12,009 bases of DNA from contig CAMBRH010000089.1 of assembly GCA_945870115.1 (NCBI GenBank), positions 1 through 12,009 of the forward strand. The letters are read 5' to 3'. The position numbers were made by a program, and so were the translations under genes. Shown in pieces: positions 6,253 to 12,009 of this stretch (positions are counted from its first letter, which is position 1; each line of letters begins with the position of its first letter). The notes below the pieces were generated by a model. That model worked only from the letters and a program-made list of their open reading frames with translations. It ran no database searches and was not told the origin of the DNA. The stretch is from Chitinophaga pinensis. GTDB taxonomy: Bacteria > Bacteroidota > Bacteroidia > Flavobacteriales_D > Crocinitomicaceae.

Positions 6253-7032
6253 ATGAAAACAAATTTTAAAAATACAATTATTGCATTTAGTGCAATCACA
6301 TTATTATTAGTTTCTTGTAAAAAAGAAGAAGTTACACCAATTGAAGAAACTCCTACTTCAACAACAGGAACAGTTGCAATAAATTTGGAACATACTTTTG
6401 GAATGAATACTGAAGCATTTAAATTAGATACGTTTTATGTACATCCAATGAATGGTGATTCAATGAAATTTTCGACTTACAAATATTATATTTCGAATTT
6501 CAAAATGAAAAAAGCTGATGGAACTTGGTGGATTCACCCAGAAAGTTATTTTTTAGTTGATTTATCTAATGAAAGTTCTGCCTATTTACAATTAGGTTCA
6601 ATTCCAGTTGGAGAATATACAGAAATGCAATATACACTTGGTGTTGACAGTTTACGCAATGTTTCTGGAGCTCAATCTGGTGCTTTATCAACAACAAATA
6701 ATATGTTTTGGAGTTGGAATTCTGGATATGTTATGATAAAAGCTGAGGGACTTTCTCCAAATGCAGAAATGGGCGATTTTGCTTTTCACTTGGGTGGATT
6801 TTCTGGAGCCAACAACACTGTTGAAACAAAAACGGTTTTATTTACAGCTAATAATTTAACTATTTCTCCAGACAAAAAAAGTGAAGTACATTTTAAGGTA
6901 AATACTGCTATGACATGGTGTACTTCTGGAAGTTGTGCTGGAACAAGTATGATTATGATGCCAGGAACTTTAGCTACACAAATGGCTAATGATTTTCACG
7001 ATGGATTTGTTTTTGATCACATTCACGAATAA
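6253..7032 (+). CDS. MbnP-family copper-binding lipoprotein
   Basis: The product has 259 residues. A lipoprotein signal peptide ends LLLVSC (Cys22), then KKEE, the same export signal as in both neighbouring lipoproteins. The body fits the MbnP family: an early strand AINLEHTFG (42-50), FSTYKYYISNFKMKKADG (73-90), GEYTEMQYTLGVD (120-132), the family hallmark MFWSWNSGYVMIKAEG (151-166), then FAFHLGG (176-182). In characterised MbnP, a tryptophan is oxidised to kynurenine by the partner MbnH and takes part in Cu(I) binding; Trp153 and Trp155 are the candidates here. A cysteine pair, TWCTSGSC (Cys223, Cys228), and a Met- and His-rich C-terminus (MIMMPG 233-238, HDGFVFDHIHE 249-259) add possible ligands. 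The expected partner gene follows immediately, separated by a hairpin. It likely binds copper at the cell surface. Confidence 0.85.
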   Translation: MKTNFKNTIIAFSAITLLLVSCKKEEVTPIEETPTSTTGTVAINLEHTFGMNTEAFKLDTFYVHPMNGDSMKFSTYKYYISNFKMKKADGTWWIHPESYFLVDLSNESSAYLQLGSIPVGEYTEMQYTLGVDSLRNVSGAQSGALSTTNNMFWSWNSGYVMIKAEGLSPNAEMGDFAFHLGGFSGANNTVETKTVLFTANNLTISPDKKSEVHFKVNTAMTWCTSGSCAGTSMIMMPGTLATQMANDFHDGFVFDHIHE

Positions 7033-7056
7033 AGCTTTTTAATTTTAACTTAAACG

Positions 7057-7090
7057 AACAGTAGCTTAATGAATTCTTTTAGCTACTGTT
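7057..7090. terminator. Hairpin between mbnP-like and peroxidase genes (possible attenuator)
   Basis: AACAGTAGCT (7057-7066) pairs perfectly with AGCTACTGTT (7081-7090) around a 14-base loop. It starts 24 bases after the MbnP stop and ends 12 bases before the ATG at 7103. The following TTTATTCTCTT is only a weak U-tract, so it may act as a partial terminator or processing site that lowers expression of the peroxidase relative to MbnP. Confidence 0.55.
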
Positions 7091-7102
7091 TATTCTCTTA
7101 TT

Positions 7103-8119
7103 ATGAAATATTATCTAATATTATTCATTTCTATACTTTTATTTTCTTGTAAAAAAGAGGAAAAAATTGAACCTGTCTCAATTGAAAAATTTGAAATGGA
7201 AAAACCAAGTTATTTTCCTAATCCAGTTTATAATTTTGTAAATAATGAACAGACAAAAGGAAGATTTGATTTAGGAAGAAAATTATTTTATGATCCTCTA
7301 TTATCAATTGATGGAACAGTTTCTTGTGCAACTTGTCATTCGCAAGGTCATGCATTTGCGGGTCATAATGTAAAAATTAGTCCTGGAGTTTATGGATTAC
7401 TAGGAGCAAGAAATTCCCCTTCAATTACTAATTTAGCTTGGTATCCTTCATTTATGTGGGACGGAGGAGTAAATCATATTGAAGTTTTTTCTGTTGCTCC
7501 AATTACAAATCCAGTAGAAATGAATGAAACAATGATTAATGTTGTTGCAAAAATAAATGCAAATTCAACTTATAAAGAATTGTTCAAAACAAACTATGGG
7601 ACTGAAAATGTAACGGATCAAGCAATTTTAAGAGCGTTAACTCAGTATATGGCAATGATAGTTTCTGCAGATTCAAAATACGATAAATATCGAAAAGGAA
7701 CTGAAACTTTATCAACAGACGAAAGCGAAGGTTTGCTTATTTTTCAAAATAAATGTGCTTCTTGTCATCAAGAACCATTATTTACCAATTTTTCTTATCA
7801 AAACAATGGTTTGGATACAGCTTTTATTGACAGAGGAAGAGGAAAAATAACTCAAAATCCAAATGATGATGGAAAATTTAGAGTTCCTTCATTGAGAAAT
7901 GTAATGTTGACTTATCCTTATATGCACGATGGCAGATTTCATTCAATTGAAGAAGTATTGGAGCATTACAACTCTGGGATTAAACAGTCAGCTACTTTGA
8001 ATTCAGAACTTTTAAGTGGAATTCCTTTAACTGAAAATGAAAAAGCAAAAATAATTACATTTTTAAATACATTAACAGACTACAGTTTACTCAACAATTA
8101 TGAATTGGGTGAGCATTAA
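7103..8119 (+). CDS. MbnH/MauG-like di-heme cytochrome c peroxidase lipoprotein
   Basis: The product has 338 residues. A lipoprotein signal ends LLFSC with Cys16, again followed by KKEE. The mature part is a two-domain di-heme protein: heme site 1 is CATCH (75-79) in the N-terminal domain and heme site 2 is CASCH (218-222) in the C-terminal domain. Family landmarks are FDLGRKLFYDPLLS (55-68), NSPSITNLAWYPSFMWDGG (104-122, with Trp113 and Trp119 as candidate electron-relay residues), EMNET (139-143), KFRVPSLRNV (258-267) and PYMHDGRFHSIEEVLEHYNSG (272-292), where Met274 or a nearby residue may be the distal axial ligand. In bacterial cytochrome c peroxidases such proteins reduce H2O2; in MauG and MbnH they use peroxide to oxidise a protein tryptophan or tryptophans. 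Its place beside an MbnP gene favours the MbnH-like role. Maturation needs the cytochrome c assembly system, which is not in this window. Confidence 0.88.
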   Translation: MKYYLILFISILLFSCKKEEKIEPVSIEKFEMEKPSYFPNPVYNFVNNEQTKGRFDLGRKLFYDPLLSIDGTVSCATCHSQGHAFAGHNVKISPGVYGLLGARNSPSITNLAWYPSFMWDGGVNHIEVFSVAPITNPVEMNETMINVVAKINANSTYKELFKTNYGTENVTDQAILRALTQYMAMIVSADSKYDKYRKGTETLSTDESEGLLIFQNKCASCHQEPLFTNFSYQNNGLDTAFIDRGRGKITQNPNDDGKFRVPSLRNVMLTYPYMHDGRFHSIEEVLEHYNSGIKQSATLNSELLSGIPLTENEKAKIITFLNTLTDYSLLNNYELGEH

Positions 8120-8135
8120 ACTTTATTAAAAAATT

Positions 8136-8345
8136 ATGGAGAACTTAACAAAATCAGATTTCATTTTAATAGTAATAGGCATTTACCTTTTCTTTAGGCT
8201 TTTTAAAGAATTAGCTTGGATAAAATTATATTCATTTATAATAAAATTAAAAGCAGAAGGAAAATTAATTCCTGAAAATGATCCAGCAAATATTTCAACT
8301 AAAACTTATGAAAAACTGCTAAAACAACAAAGTAGATTTTTGTAA
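8136..8345 (+). CDS. Small single-span membrane protein of unknown function
   Basis: The product has 69 residues. Residues 9-23 (FILIVIGIYLFFRLF) form one transmembrane segment. A second amphipathic stretch (27-38, AWIKLYSFIIKL) follows, then a charged soluble tail with KLIPENDPANISTKTYEKLLKQQ. I do not recognise a family. The ATG lies 16 bases after the stop of the di-heme peroxidase gene and the terminator lies 10 bases after its own stop, so it is the last gene of that operon. It might help place or assemble the peroxidase, but nothing in the sequence shows this. Codon use and base composition match the neighbours. Confidence 0.68.
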   Translation: MENLTKSDFILIVIGIYLFFRLFKELAWIKLYSFIIKLKAEGKLIPENDPANISTKTYEKLLKQQSRFL

Positions 8346-8354
8346 AAAAATTCT

Positions 8355-8390
8355 AAAATGGTTTACTTTTCTTTAAGGTAAACCATTTTT
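8355..8390. terminator. Strong intrinsic terminator closing the MbnP/peroxidase operon
   Basis: AAAATGGTTTAC (8355-8366) pairs perfectly over 12 bp with GTAAACCATTTT (8378-8389) around an 11-base loop. The stem runs into a T-tract (8386-8390) and starts 10 bases after the stop codon at 8345. A-rich and T-rich flanks mean it could work in both directions. Confidence 0.85.
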
Positions 8391-8434
8391 GCATTTACTC
8401 ATTCTTATTTATTATTTTTTCAACCAAAAATTTG

Positions 8435-8442
8435 TATTTTTG
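8435..8442 (+). promoter_or_regulatory. Candidate -7 promoter element for the thioredoxin-like tandem
   Basis: TATTTTTG matches TAnnTTTG exactly. It lies 29 bases before the ATG at 8472 and just downstream of the strong terminator, as expected for a new transcription unit. The -33 TTG is not evident. Confidence 0.5.
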
Positions 8443-8450
8443 CAAGGCAA

Positions 8451-8469
8451 TTAAAAAGCAACTTTTTAA
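8451..8469 (+). promoter_or_regulatory. Leader hairpin directly before the ATG at 8472
   Basis: TTAAAAAG (8451-8458) pairs with CTTTTTAA (8462-8469) around a CAA loop, within the predicted 5' leader and ending two bases before the start codon. It is AT-rich and weak, but could affect ribosome access. It may also be chance in AT-rich DNA. Confidence 0.3.
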
Positions 8470-8471
8470 AT

Positions 8472-9689
8472 ATGAAATATTTCAAAAAATTTAGCCTTCT
8501 AGCTTTAATTCTCCTTATTTTTTCATGTTCAAATTCACCTGAAAAGACTGAAAGTGGAGATGAAACAACACAAATCGATTCAGAAAATCCAGATCAAAAT
8601 TTACCAAATAAAAATTTGCCTGATAATTTTGAAATAAAAGGTCAAATTGATGGTGCAGCAAATCAACCTTTAAGTTTGGAAGCTTTGAGTAGTCAAGGAA
8701 CAATTCGTTTGGCGCAAACTTCTGTAAAACAAGATGGAAGCTTTATTTTAAAAGGAAATATCCAAGGAATGGGAATGTATCAATTAAAACTTGGTTTAGC
8801 TGATAACAAAATTATTCCATTAACACTTGAGCCTAAAGATAAGGTTTCTTTGAAAGCCAGTTACGAAAAATATGAACTTTTACCAGTTTGGTCAGGAACT
8901 GTTTGGTCAAAACCTTTGAGTGATTACATGTCTAAATTCAATGATTTTGCATTGAAACAAATGGAACTTTCTAAAAATACAAAGCTTACTCAGGATCAAC
9001 AATTAAAAGAATTTTTAATCATTAGAAAACCATTGGATGAATTTGCGAAAAATTCGATGTTGAAGGACCCAACAAATCCTGCAAACATTGTTTTAAGTAC
9101 TTCATTAACTCCTGCAATGGGCTACGAATATTGGGATGCTAGCTTTTTAGATGTTTTGAAAAAAGTTTCAACTGCTTACACAGCAAAATATAAATCTTCA
9201 CCTATCGTTGCTTCTATGCAAAATCAAGTGAAAGAAATTGAAAAAGGATTAAAAGATTTCAAACATTCAAATTCTGGAAATAAATTGGCTCCAGAAATTA
9301 CTTTAAAAAATCCCGAAGGTAAAGTTATTAAATTATCTTCTTTAAAAGGAAATGTAATATTAGTCGATTTTTGGGCTTCTTGGTGTGGACCATGTAGAAA
9401 GGAAAATCCGAATGTTGTAAAAATGTACAATAAATACAAAAATAAAGGTTTTACAGTTTATAGTGTGTCATTAGATAGAGATCCAGAAGCTTGGAAAAGA
9501 GCTATCAAATCAGATGGACTGAACTGGCCAAACCATGTTAGCGATTTGCTAGAGTGGCAAACTCCACTTAAAGATTTGTATGGTTTTAATTCAATTCCAT
9601 ACACTGTTTTGATTGATCGAAACGGAAAAATTATTGGAACAAACTTAAGAGGTGAAAGTTTGGAACAAAAATTGAAGGAAGTGCTATGA
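8472..9689 (+). CDS. Thioredoxin-fold thiol-disulfide lipoprotein with DUF4369-like N-domain
   Basis: The product has 405 residues. A lipoprotein signal peptide ends LIFSC (Cys19). A low-complexity Asn/Pro/Glu/Asp linker follows (20-52; the repeat NLPNKNLPDN is at 43-52). An N-terminal beta-rich domain (about 53-150, FEIKGQIDG...GSFILKG) fits DUF4369, and a helical middle region (150-265) follows. Residues 272-405 form a TlpA/ResA-like AhpC-TSA/redoxin domain: LAPEITLKNPEGKVIKLSSLKG, VDFWASWCGPCRKENP with active-site Cys305 and Cys308, and the cis-proline Pro376 in SIPYTVLID. This type reduces or exchanges disulfides in the cell envelope; its target here is unknown. Nearby c-type heme and Cys-motif proteins could be clients, but that is inference. 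The residues after the lipid cysteine (SNSPE) do not match the surface-export signal, so it probably faces the periplasm. It is followed 20 bases later by its paralogue. Confidence 0.9.
   Translation: MKYFKKFSLLALILLIFSCSNSPEKTESGDETTQIDSENPDQNLPNKNLPDNFEIKGQIDGAANQPLSLEALSSQGTIRLAQTSVKQDGSFILKGNIQGMGMYQLKLGLADNKIIPLTLEPKDKVSLKASYEKYELLPVWSGTVWSKPLSDYMSKFNDFALKQMELSKNTKLTQDQQLKEFLIIRKPLDEFAKNSMLKDPTNPANIVLSTSLTPAMGYEYWDASFLDVLKKVSTAYTAKYKSSPIVASMQNQVKEIEKGLKDFKHSNSGNKLAPEITLKNPEGKVIKLSSLKGNVILVDFWASWCGPCRKENPNVVKMYNKYKNKGFTVYSVSLDRDPEAWKRAIKSDGLNWPNHVSDLLEWQTPLKDLYGFNSIPYTVLIDRNGKIIGTNLRGESLEQKLKEVL
9366..9548 (+). repeat. Catalytic-domain DNA repeat shared with 10490-10672
   Basis: The 183-base block here and the one at 10490-10672 are collinear with no gap. 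Identical runs of 26 bases (9366-9391 against 10490-10515, covering WCGP) and 24 bases (9525-9548 against 10649-10672, covering WPNHVSDL) are visible, while the upstream halves of the two genes share little. This is a paralogous repeat from tandem duplication, possibly kept alike by gene conversion. Confidence 0.8.
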
Positions 9690-9709
9690 AATTATAAAAA
9701 TTTAAAAAA

Positions 9710-10819
9710 ATGAAAAATAAATTAATACTTATTAGTGCATTTATCGGATTCTTAGCTACTGGCTTTAGTCAAATTAATGTCAAAATATCAGGGGAAATTT
9801 TCAACTCCACTAATGATACCTTAAAAATTTCACAAATCATTGGAAATAAATATGTTGACATTTTAAAAACTGTTGCTGATAAAAAGGGAATTTATAAAAT
9901 AGAAGGAAAACTTGCAGCTCCAGATTACTATGTAATGCGTATTGGAAATCAGCAATTAAACTTAATTTTGAGAGATAAATCTGATATTAAAATTTATGGT
10001 GATGCCAAAAATTTTGGTCAATTTCATAATATTGTAAACTCTGATGAGTCCGTAAAATTAAATGAGTTTGTGGCTGTAATGACAAATTACAACATGAAAA
10101 AAGATTCTGCCTCACAATATTTACAAAATCATCCAGACCAAGAACAAGCTGTAAATCAATCTTTTTCAACAATTTATTATGAGTTTGCGAATTACAAAAA
10201 TTCTTTTTTGCAACAAAACGTAAATTCCCCTGCGTTAATTCCAATGATTTCTTTGATTGACATGGAAAAAGAATTTCCATTATACGAAAACATTGTAAAT
10301 CAATTAGTTGCTGGATTTGCAGAATCGCCTTCAGTGTTGCAATTACAAAAACAATACATGCAACAAAAAATCAAAAAAGAGTCCATGGGATTTTTAGATG
10401 AGGGAAAAACTGCTCCAGATTTTACTCAACCAAAAATTGACGGTTCAATGATGAAATTATCTGATTTAAAAGGAAAAGTTGTCTTAATTGATTTTTGGGC
10501 TTCTTGGTGTGGACCTTGTAGAAAGGAAAATCCAAATGTTGTGAAATTATACGAAATGTATAAAGATGCTGGATTTACAGTTATGAGCGTTTCATTGGAT
10601 AAAGATAAACAAGCTTGGATAAATGCAATTGCAAAAGATAATTTATCATGGCCAAACCATGTTAGCGATTTGAAATTTTGGTCAAACGAAGCAGCTCAAT
10701 TGTATAAAGTTTCAGGAATACCATTTACTGTTTTGATAGATCAAGAAGGAAAAATTATTGGAAAAAATTTACGTGGAATTGATTTAGAAAATAAATTGAA
10801 AACCATTTTTCGAAAATAA
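9710..10819 (+). CDS. Exported thioredoxin-fold thiol-disulfide oxidoreductase with DUF4369-like N-domain
   Basis: The product has 369 residues. Residues 1-20 (MKNKLILISA, ending TGFSQ) are a type I signal peptide without a lipobox, so unlike its paralogue it should be soluble in the periplasm. An N-terminal beta domain (about 22-100, INVKISGEIFNSTNDTLKI...GIYKIEGKL) fits DUF4369, and a helical region (110-225) follows. The C-terminal redoxin/TlpA-like domain (231-369) holds GKTAPDFTQPKIDG, IDFWASWCGPCRKENP with Cys267 and Cys270, and cis-proline Pro338 in GIPFTVLID. The role is thiol-disulfide exchange in the periplasm, with unknown partners. It lies 20 bases after the first copy and 14 bases before the LpxH-like gene, so the three are probably co-transcribed. 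The middle region differs strongly from that of the first copy, which suggests different clients. Confidence 0.9.
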   Translation: MKNKLILISAFIGFLATGFSQINVKISGEIFNSTNDTLKISQIIGNKYVDILKTVADKKGIYKIEGKLAAPDYYVMRIGNQQLNLILRDKSDIKIYGDAKNFGQFHNIVNSDESVKLNEFVAVMTNYNMKKDSASQYLQNHPDQEQAVNQSFSTIYYEFANYKNSFLQQNVNSPALIPMISLIDMEKEFPLYENIVNQLVAGFAESPSVLQLQKQYMQQKIKKESMGFLDEGKTAPDFTQPKIDGSMMKLSDLKGKVVLIDFWASWCGPCRKENPNVVKLYEMYKDAGFTVMSVSLDKDKQAWINAIAKDNLSWPNHVSDLKFWSNEAAQLYKVSGIPFTVLIDQEGKIIGKNLRGIDLENKLKTIFRK

Positions 10820-10833
10820 GTTGTTTTTATAAA

Positions 10834-11601
10834 ATGCAAGAAAGCACTTCAAAAAAAATTTATTTTGCCTCAGATTTTCATTTGGGTTCGCCAAATTATG
10901 AAAAAAGTTTAATTCGGGAAAAAGAAATTTGTGCTTGGATGGACTCAATTCGTTCATCGTGTAAAGAATTGTATTTAGTTGGTGATATTTTTGATTTTTG
11001 GTTTGAATATAAGCATGCAATTCCAAAAGGATTTGTTCGTTTACAAGGAAAAATAGCATCATTTACCGATTCTGGAATTCCGGTTCACATATTCACAGGA
11101 AATCATGACATGTGGATTTTTGATTATATTCCAAAAGAATTGGGAGTTGAATTACATAGAAAACCCATTGAAAAAACTTTTTTCGGCAAAGCATTTTTGA
11201 TTGGACATGGTGATGGATTAGGTCCGGGTGATTTAAAATATAAATTCTTGAAAAAATTCTTTGATTCAAAAATTTGTCAATGGATGTTTGCCCGAATTCA
11301 CCCAAATTTTGGTATTGGTCTAGCAAATTATTCATCTCATTCAAGTCGAAAATCAACTGGAAGTTCTGAGGATAAATATTTTGGTGATGACAAGGAATTT
11401 TTAGTTCAATTTTGCAAAGAAAAAATCAAAGAAAAGCACTACGATTATTTCATTTTTGGTCACAGACATTTACCACTTGAAATAGACATCACAAAAGATT
11501 CTAAATACATCAATTTAGGTGATTGGCTTAAGTTTTTTACTTATGGAGAATTAAGTGAAGAAGGTTTTAGCTTGAAAACTTGGAAGCTTGGGAAGAAGTA
11601 A
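10834..11601 (+). CDS. lpxH: UDP-2,3-diacylglucosamine diphosphatase-like metallophosphoesterase
   Basis: This 255-residue enzyme has a calcineurin-type fold. Metal-site motifs appear in the right order: DFH (Asp14, His16), GDIFDFW (50-56, Asp51), GNHD (89-92), GHGD (124-127) and GHRH (209-212). LVGDIFDFWFEYKHAIPKG and GHGDGLGPGD are characteristic of LpxH-type proteins, which hydrolyse UDP-2,3-diacylglucosamine to lipid X and UMP in the lipid A pathway at the inner face of the cytoplasmic membrane. Length is close to that of LpxH. There is no signal peptide, which agrees with a peripheral cytoplasmic enzyme. No other lipid A gene is nearby, so the specific symbol rests on motifs alone; another LpxH-related phosphoesterase cannot be excluded. 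The ATG at 10834 is 14 bases after the upstream stop, and a gene starts 13 bases after its own stop, which fits one operon. Confidence 0.8.
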   Translation: MQESTSKKIYFASDFHLGSPNYEKSLIREKEICAWMDSIRSSCKELYLVGDIFDFWFEYKHAIPKGFVRLQGKIASFTDSGIPVHIFTGNHDMWIFDYIPKELGVELHRKPIEKTFFGKAFLIGHGDGLGPGDLKYKFLKKFFDSKICQWMFARIHPNFGIGLANYSSHSSRKSTGSSEDKYFGDDKEFLVQFCKEKIKEKHYDYFIFGHRHLPLEIDITKDSKYINLGDWLKFFTYGELSEEGFSLKTWKLGKK

Positions 11602-11614
11602 ATTTGATTTGCTT

Positions 11615-12009
11615 ATGTCTAAAAAAGTGGTTTTATTATTTTTTGTAATTTTAGTTTTGAATAACATTAAAGCTCAAATAACTGATTACAGAAAGTTTCA
11701 ATTAGATAGTATAACAACAAATATTCCAAGGGAAATTCGTAAAAACTTTGATTTAGTCCATACATATTTAGATAGTTTAGGTAATAATGACGAGGAAAAA
11801 GTTTGGATGTTTTATGGATATATCGGAACATATTTCATCTATGACAAAAAAAGGAGTAAAGATAATAAAGCTCTAGATTACAGTCCCGAACTAACGACTC
11901 AAAAAGCAACTGGAGTATGCCGAGATTTCACAAAAGTCTTTTTGATATTTTGTACAAAAAGTAAAATTCCCTGTATGGAAATTATTGGGAAAAGTCCAAT
12001 AAATATTTT
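11615..12009 (+). CDS. Secreted transglutaminase-like protein, N-terminal part (partial)
   Basis: The gene starts at the ATG at 11615 and runs off the window; 131 codons are visible with no stop. Residues 1-20 (MSKKVVLLFF, ending NNIKA, then Q) form a signal peptide. The segment from about 60 to 131 reads DEEKVWMFYGYIGTYFIYD, then TTQKATGVCRDFTKVFLIFC and SKIPCMEIIGKSP. The GVCRDFxxxFxxxCxxxxIPCxxIxG pattern matches the catalytic-cysteine strand and helix of the transglutaminase-like superfamily, with Cys102 as the nucleophile; the His and Asp of the triad would lie downstream, beyond the window. Such proteins may act as envelope proteases or peptide-linking enzymes; the specific role is unknown. 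The gene begins 13 bases after the LpxH-like stop, so co-transcription is likely. Extra cysteines (113, 120) near the active site are notable. Confidence 0.72.
   Translation, partial: MSKKVVLLFFVILVLNNIKAQITDYRKFQLDSITTNIPREIRKNFDLVHTYLDSLGNNDEEKVWMFYGYIGTYFIYDKKRSKDNKALDYSPELTTQKATGVCRDFTKVFLIFCTKSKIPCMEIIGKSPINI

Noticed and set aside
9366..10672. Tandem thioredoxin genes as an assembly duplication
   Set aside because: The N-terminal halves and signal peptides differ strongly, so both copies are genuine genes.
1..12009. CRISPR array, tRNA, rRNA, insertion sequence or phage genes
   Set aside because: No spaced direct repeats, tRNA-like cloverleaf, transposase motifs or terminal inverted repeats were seen; base composition is even across the window.

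Overview
The window is AT-rich DNA with the marks of a Bacteroidota genome, most likely a Flavobacteriales-type bacterium. Several genes are preceded by the TAnnTTTG -7 element of the Bacteroidota primary sigma factor, and no clear Shine-Dalgarno sites are seen. Lipoproteins begin their mature part with C-K-K-E-E, which fits the Bacteroidota lipoprotein surface-export signal. The protein families (BBP2 porin, fused E1 alpha/beta, DUF4369-thioredoxin proteins, MbnP with a di-heme peroxidase) are also typical of that phylum. No mobile element, CRISPR array, tRNA or rRNA is visible.

Layout. Positions 1-280 (minus strand) hold the start of a BBP2/OmpL-like outer-membrane barrel, divergent from an SDR oxidoreductase (357-1130). 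Next are a small exported protein built from six 13-residue DYKA repeats (1172-1507), a hairpin, and a well-marked promoter driving a fused E1 alpha/beta 2-oxoacid dehydrogenase (1692-4136).

Positions 4191-8345 are the most interesting part, a candidate copper/metal-handling module at the cell surface. It contains a small membrane-anchored protein with three cysteines (4191-4571), then a 307-base non-coding gap with a REP-like GGAGGG palindrome. After the gap come an exported beta-barrel whose mature N-terminus carries CxxCxC (4879-5787), a histidine-rich lipoprotein (5791-6198), an MbnP-family lipoprotein (6253-7032), a 10-bp hairpin, an MbnH/MauG-like di-heme peroxidase lipoprotein (7103-8119) and a small membrane protein (8136-8345). 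A strong intrinsic terminator (8355-8390) closes the module. In the characterised MbnP/MbnH pair the di-heme enzyme oxidises a tryptophan of MbnP to kynurenine, creating a copper site. Here the three neighbouring lipoproteins share the same SCKKEE lipobox and probably sit on the cell surface, with the barrel as a possible partner in the outer membrane.

Positions 8472-10819 carry two tandem DUF4369-like/thioredoxin (TlpA/ResA-like) proteins, the first a lipoprotein and the second a soluble exported protein. Their catalytic domains are nearly identical at DNA level while their N-terminal domains have diverged. A metallophosphoesterase of the LpxH type (10834-11601, lipid A synthesis) follows closely, then the start of a secreted transglutaminase-like protein that runs off the window (11615-12009).
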